Positions 11,879 through 23,185 of a stretch of DNA of 64,000 nucleotides are shown here, one piece after another; position 1 is the stretch's first letter, and each line of letters begins with the position of its first letter. Both the position numbers and the translations under genes were made by a program. Origin of the DNA: Liquidambar formosana (taxonomy: Eukaryota; Streptophyta; Magnoliopsida; Saxifragales; Altingiaceae). Location of the stretch: the NCBI GenBank assembly GCA_039720395.1, contig JBBPBK010000110.1:92551-156550 (forward strand). Reading direction: 5' to 3'. The notes beneath the pieces were generated by a model, which was given only the letters and a program-made list of their open reading frames with translations, was not told the DNA's origin and did no database searches.

Positions 11879-13898
11879 TGTCACGACCCGAAAATAGGCT
11901 ATGATGTGTCAATAGAAAGAAGAATAAATAAAATGAAGTTCAAGGATGGTTTATAATAAAAATTATAGCTTTATAAAATATTTTTATTTATTTAATTTTA
12001 ATTTTAATTTTTTATTTTTAGAAAATCCGGCATGGTCCTGTCTGAAAATAGGACATACCAAGTTCTCGACATTTTAAACCTGTTCAATTTAAAATCAAAA
12101 TCATTTAACCATCCACAACAAGTAATTAAATTAAGCTGGCATACTAGTTCTCATATAGTTCTATTGTCAATACAAGCAGTGTATAATACAATAAGTCTGT
12201 CTAAATAATATACAAGCCATAAAATTGTAAAATGCATCTGCTCAACACCCATAATGGAATGCATATGTTAAGTCCGATGTGATGCCTCCTCATAAGAGTC
12301 ATCCTTACTTTGCTCAAGGTCTGCAAAAGGTTTTGAAAATAGGCGTGAGTATAAATTCAGTAGGATACATTTTTCAAAATTGTATATCAAGGTTTTAAAA
12401 CCATTATGAACAATTAAATAAAATGAGATAATAAGGGGTTGCATATCACAATTTTAAAACAAGTACAGGAGAACATGAAAATCATTCATAACATAAATCC
12501 GCCATATCTAGCAATTCACAACATCATCAGTCTTTCAAACTGAATAATCCTCCCCAGGTCATGTAGAGCCCTCGCGCGCGGAAATGAGAGAAAACACTAT
12601 GGATCCCTATATGGGTCTAGAAAGTAACCTCATCTTGATGAAACACTATGAATCCTACATGGATCCAGAAAGTAACCTCATTTCGGGAAAACTACGGTCA
12701 TTAAGACCGGAAAGTACCCCTTATCATCACATCCATTTTTATTTATAATTTTAGAAAAAATGGATTTCCAACACTTATATAAAAGTGACCCTTAAATAAT
12801 CCATTACAAGGATTTAACAAATAGGTTTTCAAAATCAACCCATTGTATTCCAAATCATGTGAGGGTATGCAAAACAACACCAATATAACTAAATAGGGCA
12901 TAAAACAAAACCCTAATTTCTCAAATATATGAATTTTTAAGAAATTCAAACCCCAATCCCATGTAAACATGTATCATATTATGTAAACATGCAAAAAAAC
13001 CCATAATAATATACCAAATCATGCATACAATGATTTACAATCATGAAAAATGCACCTACCTCTCAAATGGTAGTTAGAGACGTGAATCTAAGGGTGTACA
13101 CGTGTAGATCAGGGTGGAAATCACAAGATCCATGCATTGTGGGGTCGAACCTGAGCTCCCGTGGTCACGCTCCTCACCGTCGAGCTCCTCTTTCTCTCTC
13201 TCTCTCTCTCTCCTCTCTTTCCTTTTCTATCAAAAAATGGGTAAGAAACCCATTAGGAATGGGTTTAATAAGGGAAAGTGGGGGTAAAATCGTCAAACAA
13301 GCCTTTTTTTTAAAACTGTCTGCCGACACTTTCAGACGGCTGACAAGTGTTTTCAGCCGGCTGAAAATGCCCAACACAAAACAATGCTCTCTGGAATTTT
13401 CAGTCGGCTGACATGAACTCTCAGCCGGCTGAAAATTATCTTTCAAATGGCTGAAACATGTTTCAGCCGTCTGAAATATACAGACAGCAGAAAATAGACA
13501 GTTAGTCAGGCCACTCTCCATCAGCACAGACCTCAGCCTTATATTATCCTTTTACTTTAAGTTATTTAATGAAAATAAGCAAATAACCCCCCATTTGAAT
13601 CCAAATAAAATATCAGAAAAATCAAATTCCAAGTATATCAAAATCTCATTTCCAAGTTTTAGTACAAAATCTGTCGCCCGACAAATTTTCCTAAAACAAA
13701 CATGTGAGGAACCCAATCCAAACATGCTAATAAAATCCCATAAAATCATAGAAGTCTTATAATATTATAAACTTCTATTATCGCAAAAAATTATCTTCAA
13801 AAACAAAGATTTATGAAAATTCACTTTTTTCCCCACACTTAGCCAAATTTCAGCAGCTTAAACCTTTACTACCTTACTTTCAAATCACGGGTGTTACA
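11879..13898. mobile_element. complete solo LTR (Ty3-like, TGTCACGACCC...GTGTTACA), 2020 bp
   Basis: It begins TGTCACGACCC and ends GGGTGTTACA, with the 5-bp target duplication CGTTT on both sides (11874-11878 and 13899-13903). There is no internal coding region, so this is a recombined solo LTR. It is related to the copy at 2709-4956. It contains a pyrimidine tract (CT)n at about 13193-13215. It also holds a cluster of palindromic TTTCAGCCGGCTGAAA motifs at 13328-13476. Confidence 0.85.
13328..13476. repeat. cluster of palindromic TTTCAG(C)CGGCTGAAA motifs
   Basis: Six perfect or near-perfect copies of a 16-bp palindrome (for example at 13351-13366 and 13461-13476) occur within 150 bp of the solo LTR. 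Degenerate equivalents (TTTCAGA...GAAAC) lie at 4445-4610 in the related LTR copy. Confidence 0.7.
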
Positions 13899-13997
13899 CG
13901 TTTCAATCTTGAGCTTGTAAGTTGAGGGTCTAAACAAGTATATGAAGCTATGTTAAGGTTTGTAATTAACCAAGGTAGGATGTGGTATATTTCCAGC

Positions 13998-16338
13998 TAG
14001 GGATGTGCATAAAACCGCCAAATCCGTCAAACCAAACCAATCCGCTCCATTCCGCACCGACCCAAGCGATTTGAGAGGTTAGGCGGCGCGGTTTAAGCGG
14101 ATTGAGCAATAAAATTGACAGTTTGGTTTGGTTGGTGGGTTAAACTTTGTCAAACTACTAATAAACCAAACCACCCCCGTGTTGGGAATCGAACAAGAGG
14201 GAAAAATTGAAGTGCGGAATATAAAAAATTTTTCCTACGATTCCCAATCCCATGAATCTAACTATGCATAACACAAAATCAAACCCTAACTACAAAGAGG
14301 GTTAGAACACTTACAGAATTTTTGTCTTCTCCTTTTTGCTCCAAGCTTTGATTCCGGACAGCGGTGAATGAGCAGCCCAAGTGTGCTGCCTCCAACGGTA
14401 TCCACACCTAGCTAGAGCTTCAAGCCTTTTCTTTCTTCTTCCTTGTTGTTGCTAGAGGTGGAGAAGAGAGAGAGAGAGAAGAGAGCCTCCAAAGGGCTGG
14501 ACGGCTAGGGTTTATTGTGCAAGCCTCTTATGCCATGTCACACATAAGTGTGACTTATATAGGCAGCCCGCTAAAGGGGGCTGGCCATGGGGAAGAAACC
14601 CTAATAGGGTTATGTGTAATTACTCTTAATTGCACATTAACCCCTATTATTTGTATCAAATACAAATAGGCCCATAAAGAACTATTCTTTATTCACTAAA
14701 ACCCTTTCTCTCATAGACTTTAAAGCCCTTCTTGCATGATCAATGTGTGACCCATTGGGTTCACATCATTAAGTAGTAGGAATAGCACAAGGTGTGCACA
14801 ATGGAACTCTTTCCATTTAGGGTCTAATTGGAACTCCTTCCAATTCCCTAATTGATTATAACTCACTTATATCAATTAGGGCTTCTACTAACCATGAGTA
14901 ACACCTAGCATATGGCTCATGGTGTGGTCCTTAATGAGGTGAATAGTCATTTACAAAGAACCCTTCTGTTATAGTTTATAGGTTACAATTGCATCCTTCC
15001 TTCAACACAATGTCTCCAATTGAACTAATAGGACATGGAAGTCTGTCAAGTCCCTAGTTCAATTACTTTATACTCATTCATAGATATCAACTCATTGATG
15101 AACTCATGAAACTCTTTTCATATTCATCCTACCATGGCCATGGATTTAATGAGTTATATTATGAATGCTATATGAGACATTCTCTCTCTTTTTCCTAAGA
15201 GTGATGGATCCCTTGTTGATCACTCACATACCTTCATACACATAGCAGTAGGGCCAATGAACACCTTTGCAGACCCCTGAATAGGATCTGCACTTAGTGT
15301 TATCAAACTTCTAAAGCTACATGCATAAGGCAACTATGGTGTCTCAGGTCTAAGGATTACTTGTACCACTATAACAATGAGAAACTGATTGACAGGCAGG
15401 ATAAAACTCCATTCAGTTTATCTCATATCTTTGGTCACATTCAGTGTACCTATTCTTATAATAGGCACCCACTTGTTGGTTGTAGTGTCTCCACACAAAT
15501 AGCTTGAGACTAGCTATCCTCCTATAGAGTCAACCTAACAAGTGCTAGTCCTATGGTTCATTACTGTCCATCATAGTGAACCTTCAACTAGGAATGCTTA
15601 AGGAGTTTAGTACAGAGATATATCTATAGTCTTAAAATTACAACTCTTTGTAATTCCATATTCTCAACTCTAACTCCATGGACATATTATGTAAATATAA
15701 ATGATGCATATAAACATAATAGAATAAGCCCTTTTATTAAATCAATAATAAATGTGACATACATAAACGAAATCAAATGATTGTTCCTAATCCCTAAACA
15801 ATCATCTCTATGATTGGCTCTAGGGCATAATCCTAACACCCCGCCTTTAATAATATATGTATAAAATTACAAAAAATAAAATATCTCTAATTTCATAATA
15901 AAGTTTTATCTTATTAGTACTTTACTAGGATGTTAGGTTTTGGGTCTTTCAACCTTTAATAACATTAACTATCACCAATTTCATCAACAATGATTAAGTG
16001 TTTTTTTTCATAAAATCATAATTTTCATCTTTAAAATTAAAATACGTAAGTATGTATCAAGCTTCACTTAACCACCTTAAATAATTATATTTTCTTAATT
16101 TATTAATTTATTTACAACGTACTAATTAGCTAAGACCCAATATATTAGAAATGCCCCAATTAAAAAGGGCATGATATAATTTGCCCAAACTATTAGTGAC
16201 AAATTGTCTGAAAAAATAACTAACCCACTGGTTTTTAACACTTACGGTTTGGCGGTGGGTTGGAAAATTTGTAGCCTGCTATGGGTTGGTTTATAATTTT
16301 TCTTTAAACCACTCCAAACTGACCCGCGCACAACCCTA
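13998..16338. mobile_element. non-autonomous hAT-like element with a nested solo LTR
   Basis: The left end is TAGGGATGTGCAT and the right end is the inverted GCGCACAACCCTA. The flanks carry an 8-bp target duplication, TTTCCAGC (13990-13997) against TTTCCAAC (16339-16346), as expected for hAT transposition. Without the nested LTR the element is about 680 bp. It contains no transposase. Its subterminal regions repeat a CAAACC/GGTTTGG theme. It lies inside the second LTR of the TRIM element. Confidence 0.7.
14180..15838. mobile_element. solo copia-type LTR, 1659 bp
   Basis: It begins TGTTGGGAATCG and ends ATCCTAACA, with the 5-bp target duplication CCCCG on both sides (14175-14179 and 15839-15843). 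There is no coding sequence. The TGTTGGGAATCG start and the length suggest a long copia LTR. It is nested inside the hAT-like element. Confidence 0.8.
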
Positions 16339-16567
16339 TTTCCAACACTCTCCCTTACGTGCAGGCCCAACAAGATCGAAACGGGGTTGTCACGTAGATA
16401 ACAAAGACGGACTCATGAACGAAAACAGCCTATAAACAACATGCTCTGATATCATGTGAAGTTTCCAACTTACAAGCCTAAGCTTGTAAGTGGAGGATCC
16501 AAACAGGTATATAAAGCTATGCCAAGGTTTGTAATTAACCAATGGGAGATGTGGTATATTTCCAACA

Positions 16568-16642
16568 AACCCCAAGGGGTTTTTAGTAAGAGTCAAACTC
16601 AAGACCTCCGCTTTCTTCGCCAACTGAGCTACCCTTGGGGTT
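16568..16642 (-). mobile_element. tRNA-derived SINE head or tRNA relic
   Basis: Read on the minus strand it contains GGGTAGCTCAGTTGG (box A like) and GGTCTTGAGTTTGACTC (box B like) about 30 bases apart. It is bounded by complementary AACCCCAAGGGG / CCCCTTGGGGTT stems. Box B departs from the tRNA consensus, so a functional tRNA is unlikely. It abuts the LTR start of the TRIM exactly. Confidence 0.5.
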
Positions 16643-17044
16643 AAGGAAAAGTATAATTCCTTGGATCATATTCTTTTTCTTTATTAAAATCCGGACACCA
16701 AATAGAGCCTGTATGTTAGATTTTTTAAAATTTAGGAAGCGGCAAGATTCCAGTTGCCCTGAAAAATAAAGGAGTGAAAAAAATAAAAATAAACAATGAA
16801 CTTAATACTCCTTTTGTTTTTTTCCTTCTTTTTTTCGCTGGAGATTGGGTGTAATGGTGATGACCTGACACACATTTAGCTTTCTAGGTTTTATGTTTTA
16901 TTTATTATTGTTATAGGATGATGATCAAGTCAGCATGTGCTGATATAATTATTGTTAAGTAATTTTGAATGAATTATTTTTTTACAACCTTCAAAATATG
17001 CCCCTTCAACTTCACAAAAGAAACAGGTGATCTCATATTAATTA
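16643..17044. other. intergenic, no feature seen
   Basis: AT-rich sequence without open frames or clear repeats, apart from a phrase TAATTATTGTTAAGTA repeated at about 16946 and 17040. Confidence 0.4.
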
Positions 17045-17317
17045 TTGTTAAGTAGCTGGTCCTGGCTTTCAGATATGTTCTTCTCTTTTGTTACGTTCTT
17101 TCTCTCTGTGCTGCTGTTTTTTTGCTTTGTTTTCTTTTGTAGAGTCTGGCTGTTTAGTTTTTTGGGTGTTTCTGGTTGTTTTTTTATTTTATTTTTTTGG
17201 TTTGGGGTCTTGTCTCCCCTGCTCCCTATGTATCTCCCCTTTCTCCTTAATAAAGTTTTGGTTTGCTCATCACAAAAAGAAAAAAGAAAAGAGAAGAAAA
17301 GAAAAAAGAAAGAGGTG
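17045..17317 (+). mobile_element. 3' end of a LINE (non-LTR retrotransposon), probable
   Basis: A T-rich, G-containing tail region runs into CTTAATAAAGTTTTGGTTTGCTC and then an impure A-rich tract (AAAAAGAAAAAAGAAAAG). This is the usual look of plant L1-type 3' UTRs. No coding part is attached, so it would be a 5'-truncated insertion. The open frames across it are low-complexity. Confidence 0.45.
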
Positions 17318-17689
17318 ATACTTACTCTCTGGTTAGGCCATTAGAATCACTATTGAAGTTGAGTGGTTGGTCATGGTGAAGATATATGCATATTCTTGGG
17401 TTGATAAATGGCTCATGGTGAAGATACATATGATATAATTCCTAGCTATAGACTTCAGAATATTGATTGGCATCTTAAGGTCGTTGATCCTAATTAATAA
17501 GACATGGGAAAGTGATAAAATAAATAGGTTGGTCGATAAAAAAAACCATAAAAAAACCATAAAATATTTCAATTTTCTAAATCCATTTAATGTTTGGTGA
17601 GATCCAGCTTATTTTCTCTGTGAAAATTGCTACTTGGTTACATAGAGAAAGAGATGGAGAAATAATTTAAATTCTAATAGATTAATTAG
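17318..17689. other. intergenic, no feature seen
   Basis: AT-rich DNA with a short duplicated phrase (ATGGTGAAGATA at about 17372 and 17414). Nothing else can be supported. Confidence 0.4.
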
Positions 17690-18658
17690 AAGGAGTTTTC
17701 ATTGGATTTGAAAAATGAGATGTGCTCCTAGAGTAAAAAACTTCAAGAAGAGCTTTATTCAAAGTTGACTTCTATTAAGAAAAGTTTTAGATGAACGTGG
17801 ATGACAAATAGAGAATAATTATTCTCTATGCGAAGAAGATATTGAAGATCAAAATCATCTCTTCATAAATCCTTTTTATAAAAGAGGTTTGAAGTCTTGT
17901 TAGTGGAGCTTGTCTGGCTCCTCATCCGGATGAGTGTAATATAGTTTTAAATTGATAAAGAATATCCATAAAAAGTAATGAAATAGGAAGGGAGAGTGTA
18001 TTCAGGCAAAGTTTTGGAAAAAAATAGCTAATATGTTATGGCAAATTTTGTGCCCTAGAAATAATTTTATACTCCCTCCGTCCCACAATAATAGGCCAGG
18101 CTTGACAAATCACGGAGTTTAATAAAGGGTCATCATTGCATTGACTTATATTAATTAAACTTCATCTTTCTAAAAATACCCTCAACTTTTTTGTATTGGG
18201 TTTTGTGTTAAAAGTTATCATTGAAATGACAAAGGCTATTGTAGGAAACTTACAAAAATAATGATTTGACTTTTCAAAGTAGACAAACATTTTGGGACAA
18301 AAAAAGTTGCAAATATGGCCTATCTTAATGGGACGGAGGGGGCATTTAGAAATGAACCTTTTCATAATTTTTTGATTATTGAGAGAGCTACAAATTTTTA
18401 TAAAAACTAGTAAAAACTATGCTGAGAAAAACTTTTCAATTTACTATGTTATTGACTCTAGAGAATTGAAAAGAACTAATAAGGAAAAAAAAAAAAAACT
18501 TATTTGTTTGAATTCTCCTAAAAGTGAGTGGATTAAGATAATTAAATTTTGATGATTCACTTAAAAAAAGAAGAAGGTGCTTTTAGCTTAATTCTTAGAG
18601 ATTATCGTACAATGCTTATTGTTATGTAATCAGCTTGGATTGATTATGATATGACAGT
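17690..18658 (+). pseudogene. decayed LINE: zinc-binding zf-RVT region and RNase H-like region
   Basis: In scattered frames the sequence reads as the C-terminal part of a plant L1-type ORF2. A segment resembling RCAPRVKNF is followed by a Cys/His zinc-binding-like segment (YSLCEEDIEDQNHLF), a stretch like FGKKIANMLWQI, then a Stowaway MITE. After that comes an RNase H-like NFDDSL...GAFSLILRDYR start (about 18545-18610). Several stops and frameshifts make it non-functional. The RNase H reading breaks off at the LTR insertion at 18659 and appears to resume at 36692. Confidence 0.6.
18072..18342. mobile_element. Stowaway MITE (Tc1/mariner)
   Basis: The terminal inverted repeats are CTCCCTCCGTCCCA and its complement TGGGACGGAGGGGG, the Stowaway signature. 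TA precedes the left end. The right flanking dinucleotide has changed to CA. The element is about 271 bp and non-coding, inserted in the LINE relic. Confidence 0.9.
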
Positions 18659-19320
18659 TGTCACACCCCTTGAAGACCTACTTGCTGTCAATTTTGATAT
18701 CATCATCGTTTAGTTCTCAAAATAAAACTTAAACTATGGTTAAGTTATACTGGTCTTCTAGGAGCTTGAGGATTTTAGACATCAAAGTTATTACATATAC
18801 ATACAAACTATTACTCTTATTAGTTTTACAAGACATTGACTTTTCTTTTTAAAGATCAAGCTCCACAAAAATTCCTCTCAACTACTCATTCAATTTTCAA
18901 GCTGAAATATTATTTAAAATAATATTATAAGCCCTATAGCTTAGTGAGGACTAATTTCTTATTTTGTGTATTCAATATAAGCACAATTCTATAATCAATC
19001 AACATTTATTTCATATTCATCTTTTCTTAAGTTATAACACAAAAGCATATAATATATAACTTCATCTCAATTCTCATACCTGCGTAGCTTTCTTATATTG
19101 TGACTAGTAAAAACTCATTTGCAATCTAACATATATAGGTCTCATACCAAATGTACATCAGAATTCAATTATAGCACATATACCTCATGCATATGTGTGT
19201 ACAGTTGATTGACCTCATGTCAACACTGTATAATAGTGCACTACCTATAGGGATGACTCAATCTTGGTTGTCTACCCATTGTCAGTCACAATTCAAACAT
19301 AATAACTCACAATGATTCTC

Positions 19321-19670
19321 AATAATAAATCAGCTCATTGATTTATTTCAACATCATAAGCCATAATAAACTTCAAATAATAAATCAGCTCATTGATTTA
19401 TTTCAACAGTCATAAGCCACTACAAGCTTCAAATAATGAATCAAGTCATTGATTTATTTCTACCATCAAAACCCATAATAAACTTCGAATAATAAATCAG
19501 TTGATTGATTTATTTCTATCATCATAAGCCACAATAAATTTCGAATAATGAATCAGTTCATTGATTTATTTCTATCATCATAAGCCAAAATCAATTTCGA
19601 ATAATAGATCAGTTTATTGATTTATTTCTATCATCATAAGCCATAATAAACTTTGAATAATAAAACTTGC
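19321..19670. repeat. 56-bp tandem repeat, about 6 copies
   Basis: Units begin AATAATAAATCAG at 19321, 19376, 19432, 19488, 19544, 19600 and (partial) 19656. Each carries TCATTGATTTATTTC and CATAAGCCA. The spacing is 55-56 bp with several substitutions per unit. Confidence 0.9.
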
Positions 19671-21204
19671 TAATCTATTTCTCAAATGTTTATATTTCAC
19701 AACAAGATATGACCAGAATTCTTTTTATTATCATCGTTAAGCAATCCTCTGTCTTCTAACACAATGATTTTTAATAATAAATCATCTCATATCACAACCT
19801 ACCAATTTCTCATTTCCATCATTAAGCAACTCTTTGCTTTCAAACATTACGATTATGATCATATACAACTCTAATTTGTTCAATTGATTGGTCATTGAAA
19901 TTCTCTATAATAAGTCTAAAATTTATAACATTCAACTTACAAATCAATTCTATTAACCACATCTACCTTTATCAATTTAAAGGTATTACTTCAAGTCTTT
20001 CCTCATGGAAATATTACTTGAATTTTAACTCACAATTTTAGTTCCAACCAATCTTATCATTTTCCTATCATAGGGATAAAATGGGTATAATGTAAAAATA
20101 CAAATTTTTAGTGAAACTTTCATCTTATAACCCTTTTATAAATATAGGGTAGTTCTAAGAAAATTTTGGTCCAAACTACATCAAAATCAGATATCATTAG
20201 AACTATTTTGGGTAAACAGGGGCAAAATGGTCATTTGACTCAAACAGGTGTATAATTTCAAATTTCATGAAATATGGCCAAATTGAATTAGATTGTAGTG
20301 ATCTTTAATTATATTTCAAGTTTCATCATAATCGGATCTAAAATAAATATTTTATATACATTTAAAGTCGGTTATAGGATTTGAAGCTCAAAAGTGGACC
20401 TTCTTTCAAAAATCATTTTCTTGACATCCAAAAAACACCTTAAATCCCCCATAAATTATTTAATTTTATAAAAATATTTGAAACAAATTTCGAGTCAGAA
20501 CTTAGTCAAACCAGTTCAATAATCAAATCGGGTCAAACTAAGTCAAATGAGCCAAACCGCGTTAAATCGATCCAACTGGGTCAAACCAGTCAAAGTGGGT
20601 CAAACCGGCCCGCACTGTTCTTCTTCTTCCTCTATTTCCTCTGTGTTTTTTTCTGTTATATTTTCTGAATTTTGTAGAGCTTTGAAAAATTCTACAGAGT
20701 TCATTTCTTATCCAAAACTTGCCAATTAGATGTATTTATTAAAATTATAAACCATAAGAAATATTCAGCTAAAAACTCACAATTTACAAAATACCAGATT
20801 CTGACTTTTTATTTATTCTTCCTAAATATAAAGAATTGAGACTACAAATTTTTACAGCAATTTCTCTTGTTTATAACCATCTTCCAACAAAATTTTCGTG
20901 CCCTAAATCATTCTATAGCACTTGAAATCAAAATTTCAGATTTTCAAGATGCCATGGATGAATTCTAAGCTTCTCAACCATCAATGTAATTCTCAATATC
21001 TTCAAGTTTTTACTACTCATAACCAACACTTAAGAAAAGAAAGTCTCTCACCAGTTTTCCAAGCTTCATTAACAAATTTGAGCAATTTCCATTTCTCTCT
21101 CTTCTCGGTTCCTTTCTTTCCTCTCTCTCTTTCTCTGGCTTTCTCCTTCTCTCTCTTTTTCTGGTTTCATTTGAAGTCAGAGTCTCTCTCTCTCTCCCTT
21201 CAAC

Positions 21205-21231
21205 TATATACGTATATATATATATATATAT
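21205..21231. repeat. (TA)n tract at the left virus junction
   Basis: An alternating TA run with one CG interruption, directly adjoining virus-derived DNA at 21232. A matching TA tract (36050-36096) adjoins the right end, so the virus entered a TA microsatellite. Confidence 0.85.
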
Positions 21232-21354
21232 ACAGGTGCAGATATGAACTGTATACAAGAAGGGATTATCCCTTCAAAATACTATAAAAAGACAAAGGAA
21301 CAATTAAGCTCAGCCAGTGGAGCTAAGCTTAATATCAAATATAAATTAGACAAT
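21232..21354 (+). repeat. inverted 123-bp fragment of the virus protease region
   Basis: This is the coding strand of the ORF1 protease segment. It starts within the aspartic-protease active-site codons and corresponds to about 24962-25082 on the minus strand of copy A. It is in opposite orientation to the array. It joins at a short ATATTG-type microhomology to the viral leader region at about 21355. Confidence 0.85.
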
Positions 21355-21501
21355 ATTGAGGAGTTACAATTGCTGTTGACAAAGGGTTCCTTGATGGAGG
21401 TATTACAAAGGTGAATGGAAGTGGAGGATGATATTACAAGTGGAGGGAAACTACTTAATGGCTAAACAATTTCCGACCCCCCAGATAGTTGCCCAACTCT
21501 C

Positions 21502-21509
21502 CTTATATA
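21502..21509 (-). promoter_or_regulatory. viral TATA box, copy A
   Basis: TATATAAG on the minus strand, about 260 bp after the ORF2 stop of copy A and preceded by direct repeats (21631-21727). It is identical to the TATA at 29297. Transcription from here would run into the inverted fragment and the flanking LTR. Confidence 0.55.
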
Positions 21510-21769
21510 GGGGGAGAGAGCCTAAAGCTAATCATGAAGCCCAGTTGTCGGTGTTGTCGTGTTGCTATTACTGTTCTCTTGTGAATGGTATCTCACTTTT
21601 ATTGAGTGGAGATACTGTTGACTGTTTTGTACCTAAAGGTACTGTTGCCATGTGATAACTTGCTTTTTGCACCGAAAGAACCACTTTGCTGACCTAAAGG
21701 TACTATTGCCATGTGATAACTTGATTTTGTCGGGGTAAAAGCATTTTGCTGCTTTTACTGTTGAATTGC

Positions 21770-23185
21770 CTAGTCAAATTGCCTTGGATTTTTGTTGCTG
21801 CTTGAATGATGAGGAATGGGTGGAAGAATCCTGAAACAGTAATCTTCGTTGTCATCTCCTAAATTGACTGAAGCACAAGACCCTTGCTCATTGTCTTCCT
21901 CATTGAGGGATGAGAGAGCTTCCTGGAGATACGCTTTCAGCTCTTTGCTGTTAGGAGGAGCAGCTGCTAATTTTGACATTAGTTGACTTTTTGATAGGAG
22001 AGCTTTGGATGAGTCTCCTACTATTGACTGAATTGCAGGATGTCTCTGGAACCATTTCTGAATTGCTTCAGGGGTGATATGGTTCGTGATTGCATTATCC
22101 CACCATTTGACATGGAAGGATCTCCCTAGGCAGGGCCATTGCTGTGTACCTGTGAACTCATAACGCCAAAACATGATCCATGCTAGACCAAAATGGGTAT
22201 AGAATAGGAAAAGCTTTGGGAAGGTTTGCAAATGAATTTTTGGCTGAATATGTTGCTCGTAGTAAGTATATGACTTACTAATATTGACTGGTTATTCTGG
22301 AAGAATCTCTTGAATGGGGCCGAAGTATGACCACCAAGAGAGAAACCAAAAGGGTATTGCTTCAACATCAAATTTTTTATCAAAATAGATCATCCATGAA
22401 TGACGGTTGATCTTATTTTGAATAAAGAAAGAATTTTGCCATGCCTTCTCATAATCAAAATAATTATAGAGATTAGGCAGAATGTTGCCAGGGAGTTGTC
22501 TGGGTTGGTAAAGAGGTTGTCCCCAGTCAGAAGGACTAAGAACCCTCAAAATTTGACATGTAGAATAAGAAACATCAGTCTTATCATTTTCAGGGTGGTT
22601 ATGTTTGAAAATGGCTGATTTGGTTCCTTTTTCTAAAACATATTGGTACCATGCCTGGTCTTTGCGAAAATCATTTGTCTTATAATGGAATCCGGGTGGA
22701 AAATAGGATTCCAAGATATCAGAGATATCTGATTTCGAAAATTCACTCTCCAAGACCATGATGTCTAAGGTAGAGGTTTTTTCAAAATATGGGCTATGAT
22801 TTTTGCGAGTTTTTCGAAAATTGCCCTCTGTTTTGTCTTTTAAAAGAAATTGAGAGGATGGAGCAAAAGCTCCCAATGGCTCCTCAGATTTAGAAGAAGT
22901 TGCAATATACTTGCCACCACTCCTAACGCTGGAAGCTGCCAATGCATAAGTCTGTGACTTATTGATTGGAGAATGTGGCTGTTGTTGTTTCAAAAGTTGT
23001 TGATGCTTGTATTGTTCAAGCATCTCCTCTTCTTCTTGGAGATCCTCGAACCATTTTTTCTTTGCTATTGCCTTTGGCTGGGTGGATGACCCTGTTGCTG
23101 GATTTTGGCCTTTTGGCTGATTTTGTAAGGTTGATTGCCCTTGATGGGCTTTGGCTTTGGCTTTGTTTTGTCTGGGCATTCTCAT
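21770..23185 (-). pseudogene. endogenous pararetrovirus ORF2, copy A, interrupted by one nonsense codon
   Basis: Same length as the open 471-codon ORF2 of copy B, but with TAA at 22294-22292 where copy B has CAA. This leaves 297 codons before the stop and 173 after it in the same frame. The ATG at 23185 overlaps the ORF1 stop as ATGA, so translation by termination-reinitiation is likely in the virus. The N-terminus is basic and Gln-rich, followed by a Trp/Phe-rich region (PFWFLSWWSYFGP) and an acidic tail. I do not recognise an enzymatic motif. A few further substitutions separate it from copy B. Confidence 0.75.

Larger units (their letters stand above)
13904..16567 (-). mobile_element. TRIM-like miniature LTR retroelement, split by a hAT insertion
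   Basis: On the minus strand a 113-bp 5' LTR (16567-16455, TGTTGGAAATA...TTCACA) is followed by the tRNA-Met PBS TGATATCAGAGC (16454-16443). About 90 bp of internal sequence, a purine tract (AAGGGAGAG, 16356-16348) and a second LTR start (TGTTGGAAA, 16347) come next. The second LTR is interrupted after 8 bp by the hAT element and resumes at 13997 down to about 13909. Its last 25 bp are missing where it meets a reverse-oriented relative. It has no coding capacity. The structure matches terminal-repeat retrotransposons in miniature. Confidence 0.7.

Noticed and set aside
13043..13527. Open frames of about 120 codons on both strands
   Set aside because: They lie inside the solo LTR and run through a (CT)n tract and the palindrome cluster; no protein signature.
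2709..13898. The two TGTCACGACCC repeats as 5' and 3' LTRs of a single element
   Set aside because: The second has its own perfect CGTTT duplication as a solo LTR, the first lacks a matching flank, and no retroelement genes lie between them.
16568..16642. A functional tRNA gene on the minus strand
   Set aside because: Box A is good, but box B departs from consensus and the cloverleaf stems do not pair well; it sits against an LTR end, so a SINE head or tRNA relic is more likely.
17045..17344. Hydrophobic open frames suggesting a membrane protein
   Set aside because: They are driven by T-rich low-complexity DNA of a LINE 3' end and terminate in the A-rich tail.
19321..19670. A CRISPR-like array of 56-bp units
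   Set aside because: There are no unique spacers between constant repeats; it is a simple tandem repeat in a plant LTR.
21770..22231. A separate 153-residue minus-strand gene in viral copy A
   Set aside because: It is the in-frame remainder of ORF2 after the nonsense codon; the apparent start is a TTG codon.
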